Shown: positions 40,258 to 50,469, counted from the first letter of the stretch. The stretch: 54,368 nt of DNA from Clostridium sp. AM34-11AC (GCF_003435375.1 NZ_QWGL01000022.1:1-54368), one strand, 5' to 3'. Numbers and translations: made by a program. The notes: generated by a model from the letters alone, not told the origin.

Positions 40258-40911
40258 ATGGCTCTTGACAGCATGAAAATTTTGTACAAAGGCGGCACAG
40301 CGGAGATCGAAGTGAAGAAATCCCGCTTTATCGCGAACCTGAAACCGGTGGAGTCCGAAGAGGAGGCAGCGGCGTTTATCGCCGAGATCAAAAAGAAATA
40401 CTGGGACGCCCGCCACAACTGCCAGGCCTTTACCATCGGCATGAACCACGAGCTCACAAGATGCAGCGATGATGGGGAACCGGCCCAGACGGCGGGCCGG
40501 CCGATGCTTGACGTGCTTTTAGGCGAGGATGTCCACAACGTCTGTGTCGTCGTGACGAGATATTTCGGCGGGACCCTGCTTGGAACAGGCGGTCTTGTGC
40601 GGGCTTATTCCGGCGCTGTGAAGGAGGGACTTGCGGCTTCCGAGATCGTTGAGAAGAAGCGCGCCTTTGAGATGAAGATCGTGACGGACTATACAGGTGT
40701 CGGAAAGATCCAGTACATTCTGGGACAGGAAAATATGACGGTGCTGGACAGCGTGTACACGGATAAGGTGGAGTTTTCCGTTCTCGTCCCGGTGGCAGAG
40801 TACGATGGCCTGGAAAAGAAGATCACCGAGGGGACAAGCGGCGGCGCGAAGATCGGGAAGGGCGATGAGGTGTGGTACGGCACACTTAATAAGGAAGTGA
40901 TTCTGTTTTAA
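40258..40911 (+). CDS. YigZ/IMPACT family protein (UPF0029)
   Basis: 217 residues. N-terminal domain with KSRFIANLKPV and DARHNCQAFTIG, then SDDGEPAQTAGRPMLDVL and VVVTRYFGGTLLGTGGLVRAYSGAV, the family signature, and a C-terminal UPF0029/DUF1949 alpha-beta domain. Related to IMPACT, a eukaryotic translation regulator, but the bacterial role is not settled. Single-gene unit. Confidence 0.9.
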   Translation: MALDSMKILYKGGTAEIEVKKSRFIANLKPVESEEEAAAFIAEIKKKYWDARHNCQAFTIGMNHELTRCSDDGEPAQTAGRPMLDVLLGEDVHNVCVVVTRYFGGTLLGTGGLVRAYSGAVKEGLAASEIVEKKRAFEMKIVTDYTGVGKIQYILGQENMTVLDSVYTDKVEFSVLVPVAEYDGLEKKITEGTSGGAKIGKGDEVWYGTLNKEVILF

Positions 40912-41110
40912 CTGCCGGCCGGGGCATCAGTCTGCACATACAGAAGTTATGTCTTGAAGGGGATATCAGGCTGATCCTTGAATGCCGCAGCAAGCCAGTA
41001 TAAACGGGGGTTCTGACATTTTGAATGGGTGAGAGAAAACTAACTGCCGATTGGACAGAAAAAAACACACAGAAAAGGCAGATCTGCCCCGAATTTTGAA
41101 AGATTATATA

Positions 41111-41139
41111 TTGCATTTTGATTTCATGAATGCTATAAT
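41111..41139 (+). promoter_or_regulatory. typA promoter
   Basis: TTGCAT, 17-base spacer, TATAAT, about 120 bases before the typA start. The rest of the 41-kb gap (40912-41258) shows no gene. Confidence 0.75.
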
Positions 41140-41258
41140 TTTGAGTCGGTAATGCAAAAATTAGGAAATGTAGTGTATACAATGTAAGATGACTGTGCAA
41201 AACGGGTCGGGAAATGATCGGTGAGAGGACAGTTATAGATGAAGAAAGAGGATTGATT

Positions 41259-43100
41259 ATGAAGATCAAACGCGAAGATATCAGAAATATTGCGATCATC
41301 GCCCACGTTGACCACGGTAAAACGACCCTGGTAGACCAGTTATTAAAGCAGAGCGGCGTATTCCGTGCAAACCAGGAAGTAGAAGAGCGTGTCATGGACT
41401 CCAATGACATCGAGAGAGAAAGAGGAATCACCATCCTCTCCAAGAATACAGCCGTATTCTACAAGGGTGTGAAGATCAATATCATCGACACCCCAGGTCA
41501 TGCGGACTTTGGCGGCGAGGTTGAGCGTGTCCTTAAGATGGTAGACGGTGTTGTCCTTGTTGTCGACGCATTCGAGGGACCGATGCCGCAGACGAAGTTC
41601 GTTCTCCAGAAAGCACTTGACCTTGACTTAAGAGTTATCGTCTGCATCAACAAGATCGACCGCCCGGAGGCAAGACCGGAAGCAGTGATCGACGAGACTC
41701 TTGAATTATTCATGGATCTCGACGCATCTGATGAGCAGCTTGACTGCCCGTTCGTTTACGCGTCTGCCCGTGCAGGCTTCGCAAAGAAAGAATTAGATGA
41801 TCCTGAAGTGGATATGAGCCCGTTATTCGAGACCATTATCAACTATATCCCGGAGCCGGAAGGTGATCCGGAGGCTGAGACCCAGGTCCTTATCAGCACC
41901 ATCGACTACAACGAGTTCGTAGGCCGTATCGGTATCGGTAAGATCGACAGCGGTTCCTTAAAGTTAAATCAGGACTGCGTGATCGTAAACCATCATGATC
42001 CGGACAAGATGAAGAAGGTTAAGATCGGTAAGCTCTATGTATTCGACGGCTTAAAGAGAGTCGAAGTACAGAACGCGACCATCGGTGAGATCGTAGCGAT
42101 CTCCGGTATCCCGGATATCCACATCGGTGATACCCTCTGCTCCCCGGAGAAGCCGGAGGCAATCCCGTTCCAGAAGATCTCCGAGCCGACGATCTCCATG
42201 AACTTCATGGTAAACGACAGCCCGCTGGCAGGTCAGGAAGGTAAGTTCATCACTTCCCGTCACCTCCGCGATCGCCTGTTCCGTGAATTAAACACGGATG
42301 TCAGCCTCCGTGTAGAAGAGACAGAGTCTGCAGACTGCTTCAAGGTATCCGGCCGTGGTGAGCTTCACCTGTCCGTCCTGATCGAGAATATGCGCCGTGA
42401 GGGCTTTGAGTTCGCAGTCAGCAAGGCAGAGGTTATCTACAAATACGACGAGAGAAACAGAAAGTTAGAGCCGATGGAGCTCGCTTACGTTGATGTTCCG
42501 GATGAGTTTACCGGAGCTGTCATCCAGAAGCTTACAAGCAGAAAGGGTGAACTTCAGGGAATGAGTCCGACAAACGGCGGCTACACAAGACTTGAGTTCT
42601 CCATCCCGTCCAGAGGTCTCATCGGTTACCGCGGTGAGTTTATGACAGATACAAAGGGTAACGGTATCTTGAACACAAGCTTTGACGGATACGCTCCGTT
42701 CAAGGGCGAGTTAAGCTACAGAAAGACAGGCTCCCTGATCGCGTTCGAGGCCGGTGAGTCCATCACCTACGGTCTGTTCAACGCCCAGGAGAGAGGTACC
42801 CTGTTCATCGGACCGGGCGTAAAGGTTTACTCCGGTATGATCGTCGGACAGAGCCCGAAGGCGGAGGACATCGAGATCAATGTCTGCAAGACAAAGAAGT
42901 TAACAAATACACGTTCCTCCAGCGCCGACGAGGCATTAAAGCTTGTTCCGCCGAAGATTATGAGCCTGGAGCAGTGTCTGGATTTCATCGATACGGACGA
43001 GCTTCTTGAGATCACACCGACAAGCCTTCGTATCAGAAAGAAGATCCTTGATCCGACCCTCAGAAAGAGAGCAATGATCAGCAAGAAGAGCCAGATGTAA
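41259..43100 (+). CDS. typA: Ribosome-associated GTPase TypA/BipA
   Basis: 613 residues from ATG 41259, giving the usual MKIKREDIRNIAIIAHVDHG start; AGAGGA is just upstream. Motifs: P-loop AHVDHGKTTL, switch RERGITI, DTPGHADFGGEVERV, and NKIDRP for guanine. It then has EF-G-like domains II, III and V and the TypA-specific C-terminal domain (SLEQCLDFIDTDELLEITP). It helps 50S assembly and stress and cold adaptation. Confidence 0.97.
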   Translation: MKIKREDIRNIAIIAHVDHGKTTLVDQLLKQSGVFRANQEVEERVMDSNDIERERGITILSKNTAVFYKGVKINIIDTPGHADFGGEVERVLKMVDGVVLVVDAFEGPMPQTKFVLQKALDLDLRVIVCINKIDRPEARPEAVIDETLELFMDLDASDEQLDCPFVYASARAGFAKKELDDPEVDMSPLFETIINYIPEPEGDPEAETQVLISTIDYNEFVGRIGIGKIDSGSLKLNQDCVIVNHHDPDKMKKVKIGKLYVFDGLKRVEVQNATIGEIVAISGIPDIHIGDTLCSPEKPEAIPFQKISEPTISMNFMVNDSPLAGQEGKFITSRHLRDRLFRELNTDVSLRVEETESADCFKVSGRGELHLSVLIENMRREGFEFAVSKAEVIYKYDERNRKLEPMELAYVDVPDEFTGAVIQKLTSRKGELQGMSPTNGGYTRLEFSIPSRGLIGYRGEFMTDTKGNGILNTSFDGYAPFKGELSYRKTGSLIAFEAGESITYGLFNAQERGTLFIGPGVKVYSGMIVGQSPKAEDIEINVCKTKKLTNTRSSSADEALKLVPPKIMSLEQCLDFIDTDELLEITPTSLRIRKKILDPTLRKRAMISKKSQM

Positions 43101-43180
43101 TCATTGATCACCATCTGCGCGGAAACGTACGAAGATAGGATCACGAAGACGCAGCGTGATCTTATGAAAAGATAGAAAGA

Positions 43181-43228
43181 AAGCAGGATCGCTTCCGCAT
43201 GAAAAAGTGTGGGACGATCCTGCTTTTA
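43181..43228 (+). terminator. typA terminator
   Basis: AGCAGGATCG / CGATCCTGCT perfect ten-base stem, large loop, then TTTT. Confidence 0.8.
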
Positions 43229-43349
43229 TCATACAGCCGGATTGAGAGAAATAAGAAACCTGTGTGATGATTCCTGCCATCTGAGCAGCAGAATGTGTTG
43301 ATGCAGGAGCCTGGAACTCTGTCCGGCGTGCATTGAAAGAGGGAGAATT

Positions 43350-43826
43350 ATGCTTCAGATATTGATCAGTGCCTGTCTCATCGGCGAAAACTGCAAGTGG
43401 GACGGCTCGAACAACCGCAATCAGGATGTGCTCGATTTTATGAAAAAAATGGAAGGAAAGGCAAAGTTCCATCCGGTCTGCCCGGAACAGGCGGGCGGAC
43501 TTCCGACCCCGCGGGCGGCCTCCGAGATCCATATGCCGGACGAGGCGGTCATGAACACGGAAGGCGGGGACGTCACGGCAGAATTTCTCCTCGGCGCCGA
43601 TTTTGCGCTCCGGGAGGCAAAAAAATATGACTGCACTATTGCGATTTTAAAAGAAAGAAGCCCGTCATGCGGCTCAAACGGCATCTATGACGGGACTTTT
43701 TCCCATAAACTCCGCGAGGGAATGGGAAAGACTGCGGCCCTGCTTGCCGGGTATGGACTGAAAGTGTACGGGGAGAGCCAACTGAAGGAACTGGAAGCAG
43801 TGATCAACAGCGGAGAGTTGAATTGA
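43350..43826 (+). CDS. DUF523 family protein
   Basis: 158 residues. ISACLIGENCKWDGSNNRN, FHPVCPEQAGGLPTPR and LKERSPSCGSNGIYDG with a conserved cysteine set are the DUF523 (YbbK-like) signature. Role unknown; the conserved cysteines suggest metal or sulfur chemistry. GGGAG lies before the ATG. A bidirectional terminator follows. Confidence 0.88.
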   Translation: MLQILISACLIGENCKWDGSNNRNQDVLDFMKKMEGKAKFHPVCPEQAGGLPTPRAASEIHMPDEAVMNTEGGDVTAEFLLGADFALREAKKYDCTIAILKERSPSCGSNGIYDGTFSHKLREGMGKTAALLAGYGLKVYGESQLKELEAVINSGELN

Positions 43827-43894
43827 TGGTTTAGAGGTTTAAGAATAAGAAAAATATAGAATGATCTATGTATAGTTAAATACTGGTAAGTAAG

Positions 43895-43936
43895 AAAAGC
43901 AGAAGAACATCCACATTGAATGTTTTTCTGCTTTTT
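43895..43936. terminator. Bidirectional terminator between DUF523 and mgsA
   Basis: AAAAGCAGAA-AACAT paired with ATGTT-TTCTGCTTTTT; A-rich on one side and T-rich on the other, so it can end transcripts from both sides. Confidence 0.8.
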
Positions 43937-43971
43937 CTGATATCTGTGCCGCCTGGTTGCAATCAATAATC

Positions 43972-44436
43972 TTACAGCGTCTTCGCCCTGTCCGCGATCG
44001 CCTCATGGAAATTGATGACCCGGTGGTCATATGTCTCGTTCATAAGCGGGGAGGAGATCATGAAATCTGCCGTTGCCTTATTGTTTGCGATCGGGATGTC
44101 GTAGACCTGGGCGATCCGAAGAAGCGCCTTCACGTCGGGATCGTGGGGCTGGGCAGTCAGGGGATCGGAGAAGAAAACAACGAAGTCGATGCGCCCCTCC
44201 ACGATCTTCGCGCCGATCTGCTGGTCACCGCCGAGAGGACCGCTGTTATAGCCCTTTACCGGGAGACCGGTGGCTTCGGTGATCATTCTCGCGGTAGTTC
44301 CTGTGCCGCACAGGAAATGTCCCTTTAAGATCTCTTTATTTGCCTCGCACCATTCGATCATCTCATGCTTCTTACTGTCATGGGCGATCAGAGCGATGTT
44401 TTTCTGTTTACCGATGGTCAGTGTCAGAAAATCCAT
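43972..44436 (-). CDS. mgsA: Methylglyoxal synthase
   Basis: 154 residues from the start at 44436, which has AAGGAGGAATTT upstream; the frame is open further but without another ribosome site. Motifs: IALIAHDSKK, GTTA (phosphate-binding CGTGTTARM), SGPLGGDQQIGA with the catalytic Asp, and DPLTAQPHDPD. It turns dihydroxyacetone phosphate into methylglyoxal, a bypass when phosphate is short. Confidence 0.95.
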   Translation of the reverse strand: MDFLTLTIGKQKNIALIAHDSKKHEMIEWCEANKEILKGHFLCGTGTTARMITEATGLPVKGYNSGPLGGDQQIGAKIVEGRIDFVVFFSDPLTAQPHDPDVKALLRIAQVYDIPIANNKATADFMISSPLMNETYDHRVINFHEAIADRAKTL

Positions 44437-44639
44437 AGAAATTCCTCCTTTTTGACAGGTGTTGTCTCGAAAAGACCTGCATATTGCGAATGCGAATGGA
44501 TGAAATAAAAGATAATATGCAGATAATTTGCTGCCACAAGGTGATAATGCCATAAAACGGGAATTGTGTCAAGAAATGCGGGCAATGTTTCGAAATAAAT
44601 TCACAGATATAAACGGAAAATTAATAAGGAAGGTTAAAA

Positions 44640-44772
44640 GTTACTGTACACGGGTAGGAATTTTCTGAACTGAAAATTCCGTACAGTACAGTGGTGGTAG
44701 TGGATTTTGCCGATTTGGAATGCGAAGCATCGGCAAAATCAGTTACTGTTTGCGCAAGGCGTAAACAGTAAC
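44640..44772 (+). repeat. Multi-hairpin intergenic element 2
   Basis: Three hairpins: GGAATTTTC / GAAAATTCC flanked by TACTGTAC / GTACAGTA; GATTTTGCCGAT / ATCGGCAAAATC (12 perfect pairs); and GTTACTGTTT / AAACAGTAAC. No gene. Ends resemble those at 37066 and 50789. Confidence 0.65.
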
Positions 44773-44812
44773 GGTTAAAACATGGATCCCATTCCGACGG
44801 ACTGCCCGCCAC

Positions 44813-45100
44813 TTGACAAACATTACGGATTGTGCTACCATCGTCAATGTGTAAAACGCAATGACAGAGACAGTACAAGGAAATTCCGGTATGACAGAGA
44901 GAAGGTTCACCGGCTGAAAGACCTTCCGAAGGAAACTTTTGTAAATTCACTCTTGAGCAGCCTGTGCGAAAGAAATTCCAGTAGTGCAGGACGGGAAGTC
45001 CCGTTACAGACGTTAGAGTGCCGCACATAAATCATGCGGAATCTGGGTGGTACCACGGAGAGTCAGCTTCGTCCCATAGCGCGGGACGGGGCTTTTTTCA
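44813..45100 (+). promoter_or_regulatory. T-box riboswitch controlling pheST (tRNA-Phe)
   Basis: Promoter TTGACA, 17-base spacer, TACCAT (44813-44841). Stem I follows, with a candidate Phe specifier TTC at 44906-44908 in a purine-rich loop. The T-box core TGGGTGGTACCACGG is at 45044-45058; its TGGT bulge can pair with the ACCA end of an uncharged tRNA with discriminator A, as for tRNA-Phe. A competing terminator CGTCCC / GGGACG with six T residues ends near 45098. Uncharged tRNA-Phe would raise pheS-pheT expression. Confidence 0.9.
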
Positions 45101-45103
45101 TGT

Positions 45104-45252
45104 TAACAGTTCAGCCATGCGATGATTTTTCCTGAGAAAGGTGCTGCAAGCTCGCTTGCATAAGCCTTTTTCAGGAAAAATCATCATACGGGGAACGCCC
45201 CGTGCTTCTTGTTTTCGTGAAAGCGAAAACAAGAAGATATGGCCATGCAGAA
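45104..45252 (+). repeat. Multi-hairpin intergenic element 3
   Basis: Three stems: GATGATTTTTCCTGA / TCAGGAAAAATCATC (15 perfect pairs), ACGGGG / CCCCGT, and CTTCTTGTTTTCG / CGAAAACAAGAAG (13 pairs). It lies between the T-box terminator and pheS, so it is within the pheS leader. Starts with AACAGTTCAG, as in element 1. Confidence 0.65.
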
Positions 45253-45309
45253 AAGCCTGACCGCCGCACTGATAGATAACCAAACCATACCGAAAGAATG
45301 AGGTGGACT

Positions 45310-46332
45310 ATGGAAGAGAAGATCAAGGCACTGAAAGAGCAGATGGAAGCCGCTCTCGGCAGTGTAGAGTCCAAGGAACAGCTTGGTGAGTTCTGGCAGA
45401 ACTTCCTTGGAAAGAAAGGCAGCATTGCGGACCTGATGAAAGGTCTTGGAAGCGTTCCGAAGGAGGAGCGCCCGAACGTTGGTAAGACGATCAACGAATT
45501 TAAGAATCAGGTAGAAGCACGCTACCAGGAAATGAAAAATAAGATGGATGAGCTGGAGCTTGCAGCCCGCAACAAGAGCGAGCAGGTCGACATCACCATG
45601 CCGGCAAAGATGCGCCCGGCAGGAGGACTTCATCCGCTCACCGTCACAGAGAACGAGATGATCGATGTCTTCGCCGGAATGGGCTTCGAGATCTACGACG
45701 GCCCGGAGATCGAGGATGACGACCATAACTTTACAAGATTAAACGTTGCAAAGAACCATCCGGCAAGAGATATGCAGGATACCTTCTATGTAGCGGAAGA
45801 TATCTTGCTCCGTACCCACACAAGCCCGGGACAGATCCGTGTCATGGACGCGAAGAAGCCGCCGATCAAGATGCTGGCACCGGGACGTGTATTCCGTTCC
45901 GACAGTGACGCGACCCACTCCCCGATGTTCCATCAGATGGAAGGTCTTGTTGTGGATAAGAAGATCACACTCTGCGACCTTCAGGGTATGCTGGACAAGT
46001 TCGTACAGGCGATCTTCGGAAGCGAAGTTAAGACACGTCTCCGTCCGAGCTACTTCCCGTTCACGGAGCCGAGCGTTGAGGTCGATGTAAGCTGCTTCGA
46101 GTGCGGTGGAAAAGGCTGCCCGCTCTGCAAACACACCGGCTGGATCGAGGTCCTCGGCGGCGGTATCGTACACCACAAGGTGCTTGAAAACTGCGGCATC
46201 GACCCGAATGAGTATTCCGGTCTCGCCTTCGGTATCGGTATCGAGCGTATCGCCATGTTAAAATACGGTATCAACAACATCAACCTGCTTTATGAGAATG
46301 ATCTTCGTTTCCTGAAGCAGTTCAAAGGCTAA
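45310..46332 (+). CDS. pheS: Phenylalanyl-tRNA synthetase alpha subunit
   Basis: 340 residues from ATG 45310; AGGTGG is well placed, whereas ATG 45298 would precede the ribosome site. N-terminal coiled coil (~1-90), then the class II catalytic core with motif 2-type [18 protein letters not shown] and motif 3-type [27 protein letters not shown] segment is a typical Clostridia variant. Forms the alpha2beta2 enzyme with PheT and charges tRNA-Phe. Confidence 0.97.
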   Translation: MEEKIKALKEQMEAALGSVESKEQLGEFWQNFLGKKGSIADLMKGLGSVPKEERPNVGKTINEFKNQVEARYQEMKNKMDELELAARNKSEQVDITMPAKMRPAGGLHPLTVTENEMIDVFAGMGFEIYDGPEIEDDDHNFTRLNVAKNHPARDMQDTFYVAEDILLRTHTSPGQIRVMDAKKPPIKMLAPGRVFRSDSDATHSPMFHQMEGLVVDKKITLCDLQGMLDKFVQAIFGSEVKTRLRPSYFPFTEPSVEVDVSCFECGGKGCPLCKHTGWIEVLGGGIVHHKVLENCGIDPNEYSGLAFGIGIERIAMLKYGINNINLLYENDLRFLKQFKG

Positions 46333-46350
46333 TAGGGGAGGGAGAAGATC

Positions 46351-48765
46351 ATGAAAGTACCATTTAGTTGGCTGAAAGAATATGTTGACATTGACGTGAC
46401 AGCCCAGGAGTTAGAGGATAAGCTTTTCGGCTGCGGATTCGAGGTAGAGGAACTGATCGATCTCTCCGCTGAGATCGACCGTGTCGTTGTCGGTGTTGTA
46501 AAAGAATGTACCCCGGTGGAGGGAACGCATCTTTGCACATGTAAAGTAGACTGCGGCGAGTATGGAAACGATATCCAGATCGTCACAGGCGCCCCGAATG
46601 TGTATGCAGGAATGCACACACCGGCAGCCCTCGACAATTCCACACTTCCGGGCGGCATCAGGATCAAGGCAAAACCGATGCGCGGCATCGAGTCCAACGG
46701 TATGCTCTGCTCCGGTGAAGAGCTGGGCTTAAACGAGGACCTGTATCCAGGTTCTGAGGTCTACGGTCTCTTAGACCTTCCGAAGGACACCGTCCCGGGA
46801 ACAGATATCGCGAAAGTCGTTGGCTTAGACGACTATATCTTCGACATCTCTGTAACGGCGAACCGTGCGGACTGCCAGTCTGTTTTAGGAATCGCGAGAG
46901 AGGTTGCCGCAGTCTTAGACAAACCGCTTAAAATGCCGGCTCTCGACTACAAAGAGAGCGATTATAAATATGAAAACCTTGACATCAAAGTAGAGGCACA
47001 GGATCTCTGCCCGCGCTACTTAGGTCATGGTGTCAGAAACATCACTCCGGGCCAGTCCCCGAGATGGATGCGCCGCCAGTTAGCACTCTGCGGCTTAAGG
47101 AGCATCAGCAATGTGGTCGATATCACAAACTACGTGATGCTTGAGATCGGACAGCCGATGCATGCTTTCGATATGAGCACCTTAGAGAGCAGCCAGATCA
47201 TCGTCCGCCGCGCGGAGAACGGCGAGATGATCCAGACTCTGGACGGAAAAGAGTTCAAGTTAAACGAGAACAATCTCGTGATCTGCGACGGCAGCAAACC
47301 GGTAGCCCTTGCGGGTATCATGGGCGGCATGAACAGTGAGATCACAGAGAACACCACGCAGCTTCTCTTTGAGTCGGCAAAATTCATGCGTGACAACATC
47401 CGTAAGACAGCGAGAAGCCTCGGACAGAACACCGATGCGTCCAGCCACTACGAGAAAGGTATCGCTGAGTATACCGTAGAGATCGGTATGGCCCGGGCCC
47501 TTCACCTGATCGAAGAACTCGGTTGCGGCGAGATCACAGCCAGCGCATTCGATGTGAGCGCAGGCGCACCGAGAGAAGGTAAGAAATTTACCGCGACATT
47601 GAGTGGCATCAATAAGATCCTCGGCATCGAGGTTCCGGCAGAGAATGTTCTTGACATTCTCCGCAGACTCTGCTTCGAGGTAGAGCGCGACGGTGATGTT
47701 CTTACTGTGACAGCACCGCGCTACCGTGAGGATATCGAGGTTGGTGAGCCGGATCTCGCGGAGGAAGTGATCCGTGAATACGGTTACGAGCACATCGTTC
47801 CGACCTTCTTAAAGGATTCCGCAGTTACAAACGGTGGATTAAACCCGGCACAGAAGAGAAGAACAAAATTAAAACAGGTGATGGTATCCCAGGGCTATTT
47901 CGAGGTATCCACTCTGGCATTCTACTCTGACGCTGACCTTGACGCGCTTCATATCGCTGAGGACGCGAAGGAGCGCAACGTGATCCGCCTGTTAAACCCG
48001 ATCACCACAAACCTTTCCATCATGAGAACAACCCTGGCTCCGTCCATGCTGAATACAGTTGTTGAGAATGTGAAGAAGGGCAACACGGCAGGACGTTTCT
48101 TTGAGTACGCGAACGTGTACTATCCGAAGGCACTTCCGCTTACAGAACTTCCGAATGAGATTCCGCATGTGGGATTCGCGGCATTCGGCGAGGAAGAAGA
48201 CTTCTTTACCGTCAAAGGAACCATGGAAGAGCTTGCAGCTTCCTTCGGCGTAAGCTTCGACTACGAGAGAGCAGAGGATATTCCGTATCTTCATCCGGGA
48301 ATCTCCGCATACATTCTCTGTGATGGCGAGCGCGTCGGTTCCTTCGGTAAGCTTGCAAACAGCGTTGCGGGTGAGTTAAAGCTCCCGAAAGACAGCAAGG
48401 CAAACAACCAGATCTATCTCGGTGAGATCGACTTCGCGGCACTTGCTTCCCATATGCCGGAAGGTCTGCGCTACAAACCGATCTCCGAGTATGACACGGT
48501 TACCCGTGACCTGGCTATGGTCGTTGACGAGGATGTAAGCTGCGGCAGCCTGATCAATGAGATCAGGAAGGCATGCAAGCAGGTCGGTGACGCAGAGCTC
48601 TTCGATATCTACCGCGGCGAGCAGCTCGGAAAGGGTAAGAAGAGCATGGCATTTAAGATCACCTTTGTCCCGGAGGACAAGGCACTTGATCCGAAGGATA
48701 TCGAGAGATTCGTAAAGAAGATCCTCGGAAACCTGAAGTTCCGTCTTGGAGCTGATATCCGGTAG
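46351..48765 (+). CDS. pheT: Phenylalanyl-tRNA synthetase beta subunit
   Basis: 804 residues. N-terminal tRNA-binding (EMAP-like) domain ~40-150, B3/B4 editing region (~215-390, e.g. RSISNVVDITNYVMLEIGQPMHAFD), B5 domain (~400-470), core, and C-terminal ferredoxin-fold anticodon-binding domain from ~710 (YDTVTRDLAMVVDEDVSCG). Starts 18 bases after pheS in the T-box operon. Confidence 0.97.
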   Translation: MKVPFSWLKEYVDIDVTAQELEDKLFGCGFEVEELIDLSAEIDRVVVGVVKECTPVEGTHLCTCKVDCGEYGNDIQIVTGAPNVYAGMHTPAALDNSTLPGGIRIKAKPMRGIESNGMLCSGEELGLNEDLYPGSEVYGLLDLPKDTVPGTDIAKVVGLDDYIFDISVTANRADCQSVLGIAREVAAVLDKPLKMPALDYKESDYKYENLDIKVEAQDLCPRYLGHGVRNITPGQSPRWMRRQLALCGLRSISNVVDITNYVMLEIGQPMHAFDMSTLESSQIIVRRAENGEMIQTLDGKEFKLNENNLVICDGSKPVALAGIMGGMNSEITENTTQLLFESAKFMRDNIRKTARSLGQNTDASSHYEKGIAEYTVEIGMARALHLIEELGCGEITASAFDVSAGAPREGKKFTATLSGINKILGIEVPAENVLDILRRLCFEVERDGDVLTVTAPRYREDIEVGEPDLAEEVIREYGYEHIVPTFLKDSAVTNGGLNPAQKRRTKLKQVMVSQGYFEVSTLAFYSDADLDALHIAEDAKERNVIRLLNPITTNLSIMRTTLAPSMLNTVVENVKKGNTAGRFFEYANVYYPKALPLTELPNEIPHVGFAAFGEEEDFFTVKGTMEELAASFGVSFDYERAEDIPYLHPGISAYILCDGERVGSFGKLANSVAGELKLPKDSKANNQIYLGEIDFAALASHMPEGLRYKPISEYDTVTRDLAMVVDEDVSCGSLINEIRKACKQVGDAELFDIYRGEQLGKGKKSMAFKITFVPEDKALDPKDIERFVKKILGNLKFRLGADIR

Positions 48766-48795
48766 GATCAATGGAATATTGATCAAATATTTGAA

Positions 48796-48844
48796 AACGG
48801 TCATCTGATACAGGCATGAACCTGCACCGGATGACTGTTTTTTT
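48796..48844 (+). terminator. pheT terminator
   Basis: AACGGTCATC / GATGACTGTT outer stem with an inner CAGG / CCTG, followed by a T run. Confidence 0.85.
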
Positions 48845-48994
48845 CGCTTAAACAAAAAGGCTGGAAGATAAAAATCAGACGTTCGGCCAGAAAAATTACA
48901 AAAGAACGTTTCCCTATGGTACAATACAAAAGAACATGTCTGTTCAGAAAATTGGCAGTCAGATATGACCGAATCCTTGCAGAGGTGACAAATT

Positions 48995-49330
48995 ATGCAT
49001 ACAAAACGTTTAGGGGATATGTTTCTTGAGGCTGGGCTGATCACGGAGGAGTAGCTCGACGAGGCATTAAAATATCAGGCACAGGAAAAAGAACGACTGG
49101 GAACGACTCTGGTCAAACATAACTATATAACGGAAAAACAGCTGATCGATACACTGCGGATCCAGCTTGGCATCGAATATATCGATCTCTCAATGGTGGA
49201 TATCACGCCGGAAATGTCCAGATATGTACCAAAGCCTGGCGAAAATATTATCCAGGCAGCCCCGTACTACGACGAGGATGGAAACGTAGGAAAGATCCAG
49301 GGACAGAACCCATTCGGCCCTCGAAGATAG
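48995..49330 (+). pseudogene. pilB: Broken type IV pilus ATPase gene (pilB N-terminal part)
   Basis: The frame encodes a clear PilB/GspE N-terminal domain (MHTKRLGDMFLEAGLITEE ... LDEALKYQAQEKERLGTTLV and QLGIEYIDLSMVDI). It is interrupted by TAG at 49052-49054 (codon 20) and, after ~80 residues, shifts abruptly to an unrelated tail (PYYDEDGNVGKIQGQNPFG), possibly the end of a pilin-type gene. The ATPase core with its Walker motifs is missing. It looks like an internal deletion joining two genes, plus a nonsense mutation. Confidence 0.8.
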
Positions 49331-49372
49331 GACTACAAAGGATCTTTGACAAAAAGATAAAGGAGTATCAAT

Positions 49373-50149
49373 ATGCTGCACATCAGCCCGGGAATTACAA
49401 TATATATCCTAACGATCACATTCATCCTGGGCTGCTGTCTCGGAAGCTTTGCGGACTGCGCGGCGGGACGGCTTCTTTCCGGAGAGTCAGTGTTTGCCGG
49501 GCGGTCCCACTGTGACCACTGCGGGCATGTCCTGGGAGTGCTGGACTTGATCCCGCTGTTTTCCTGGCTCCTTTTAAAAGGACACTGCCGCTACTGCAGG
49601 GCAAAGCTACCGGCAGAAGCCTTTTTTGTGGAACTGGTATCGGGAATTGCCTGCTGTATGATCGTGTATCGCTATGACATGTCTGTGATGAGTCTCAGGG
49701 GAATTCTTCTGACAGTAGTCCTTATGATCCTCAGCCTGACCGACCTTCATGGATGGATCATCCCCGACCGCCTGCAGATTGCGGGCTGTGTGATATTTTT
49801 AGCGACCGCCCTGTTTCTCCCGGACCCGATCCAGAGAATCTTTGGAGGTCTCTTCCTTGGATTGATCCTCGGCGGGGGGATGCTTCTCGTATCTCTGGTC
49901 TTTGACAAGCTCACAGGGAAGGAAAGCCTTGGCGGGGGCGATATCAAATTGTTTTTTATGACAGGACTTTACCTGAGCTCGGCCTGGGAGATCCTGTTTT
50001 ACCTGATCTTAAGCTGTCTCTTCGGTCTGGGGTTCGCGTCTTTCCGGAAAGAAAAACGTGTTCCTTTTGGCCCGGCGATCGCGGCGGCCTGTTTTATTAT
50101 GATATTATACGGAGAAAAATTGACCGGCTGGTATACTGACCTGTTCTGA
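49373..50149 (+). CDS. pilD: Prepilin peptidase (type IV leader peptidase)
   Basis: 258 residues, intact. Cysteine pairs CDHCGH and CRYCRAK mark the N-terminal zinc/methylase region. The catalytic aspartates lie in LTDLHGWIIPD and GGGDIKLF, with seven to eight membrane helices. It cleaves and N-methylates prepilins. Neighbouring pil genes are broken, so this enzyme may now serve other substrates (competence pseudopilins) or be on its way out. Confidence 0.92.
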   Translation: MLHISPGITIYILTITFILGCCLGSFADCAAGRLLSGESVFAGRSHCDHCGHVLGVLDLIPLFSWLLLKGHCRYCRAKLPAEAFFVELVSGIACCMIVYRYDMSVMSLRGILLTVVLMILSLTDLHGWIIPDRLQIAGCVIFLATALFLPDPIQRIFGGLFLGLILGGGMLLVSLVFDKLTGKESLGGGDIKLFFMTGLYLSSAWEILFYLILSCLFGLGFASFRKEKRVPFGPAIAAACFIMILYGEKLTGWYTDLF

Positions 50150-50165
50150 ATTGGAGAACTTCAAG

Positions 50166-50357
50166 ATGAAAAATTGTTTGGGAATTGAGATTGGAAATTA
50201 CCGGATCAAGATCGCGTATATGGAAAAAGGCGTGCTGAAGGAGTGTATTTCAGAACGGATCGAAGAAGGAGCGAAACCGGATGCCAGACTCTGCGCGGAG
50301 ACGATCCGGGATCTTCTGGCTCAAAAAATGATCCGTTGCAATGCCGGGTGTTCGTAA
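50166..50357 (+). pseudogene. pilM: Truncated pilM fragment
   Basis: 63 residues starting MKNCLGIEIGNYRIKIAYMEKG, the actin-like N-terminus of PilM (usual length ~350). It ends in a stem CGTAAAACAGTTAA / TTAACTATTTTACG at 50353-50389, suggesting that an element or deletion removed the rest. Confidence 0.75.
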
Positions 50358-50428
50358 AACAGTTAAACCAAAAACTTAACTATTTTACGGTATCTGTCAA
50401 ACGGGGTTGGTAAGAAACAACGAAAAAC

Positions 50429-50469
50429 GAGTGATGCCAGGTTGAAAGACCGAGCATCACTCATTTTTT
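50429..50469 (+). terminator. Terminator after the pil remnant
   Basis: GAGTGATGC / GCATCACTC perfect stem followed by six T residues. Confidence 0.85.
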
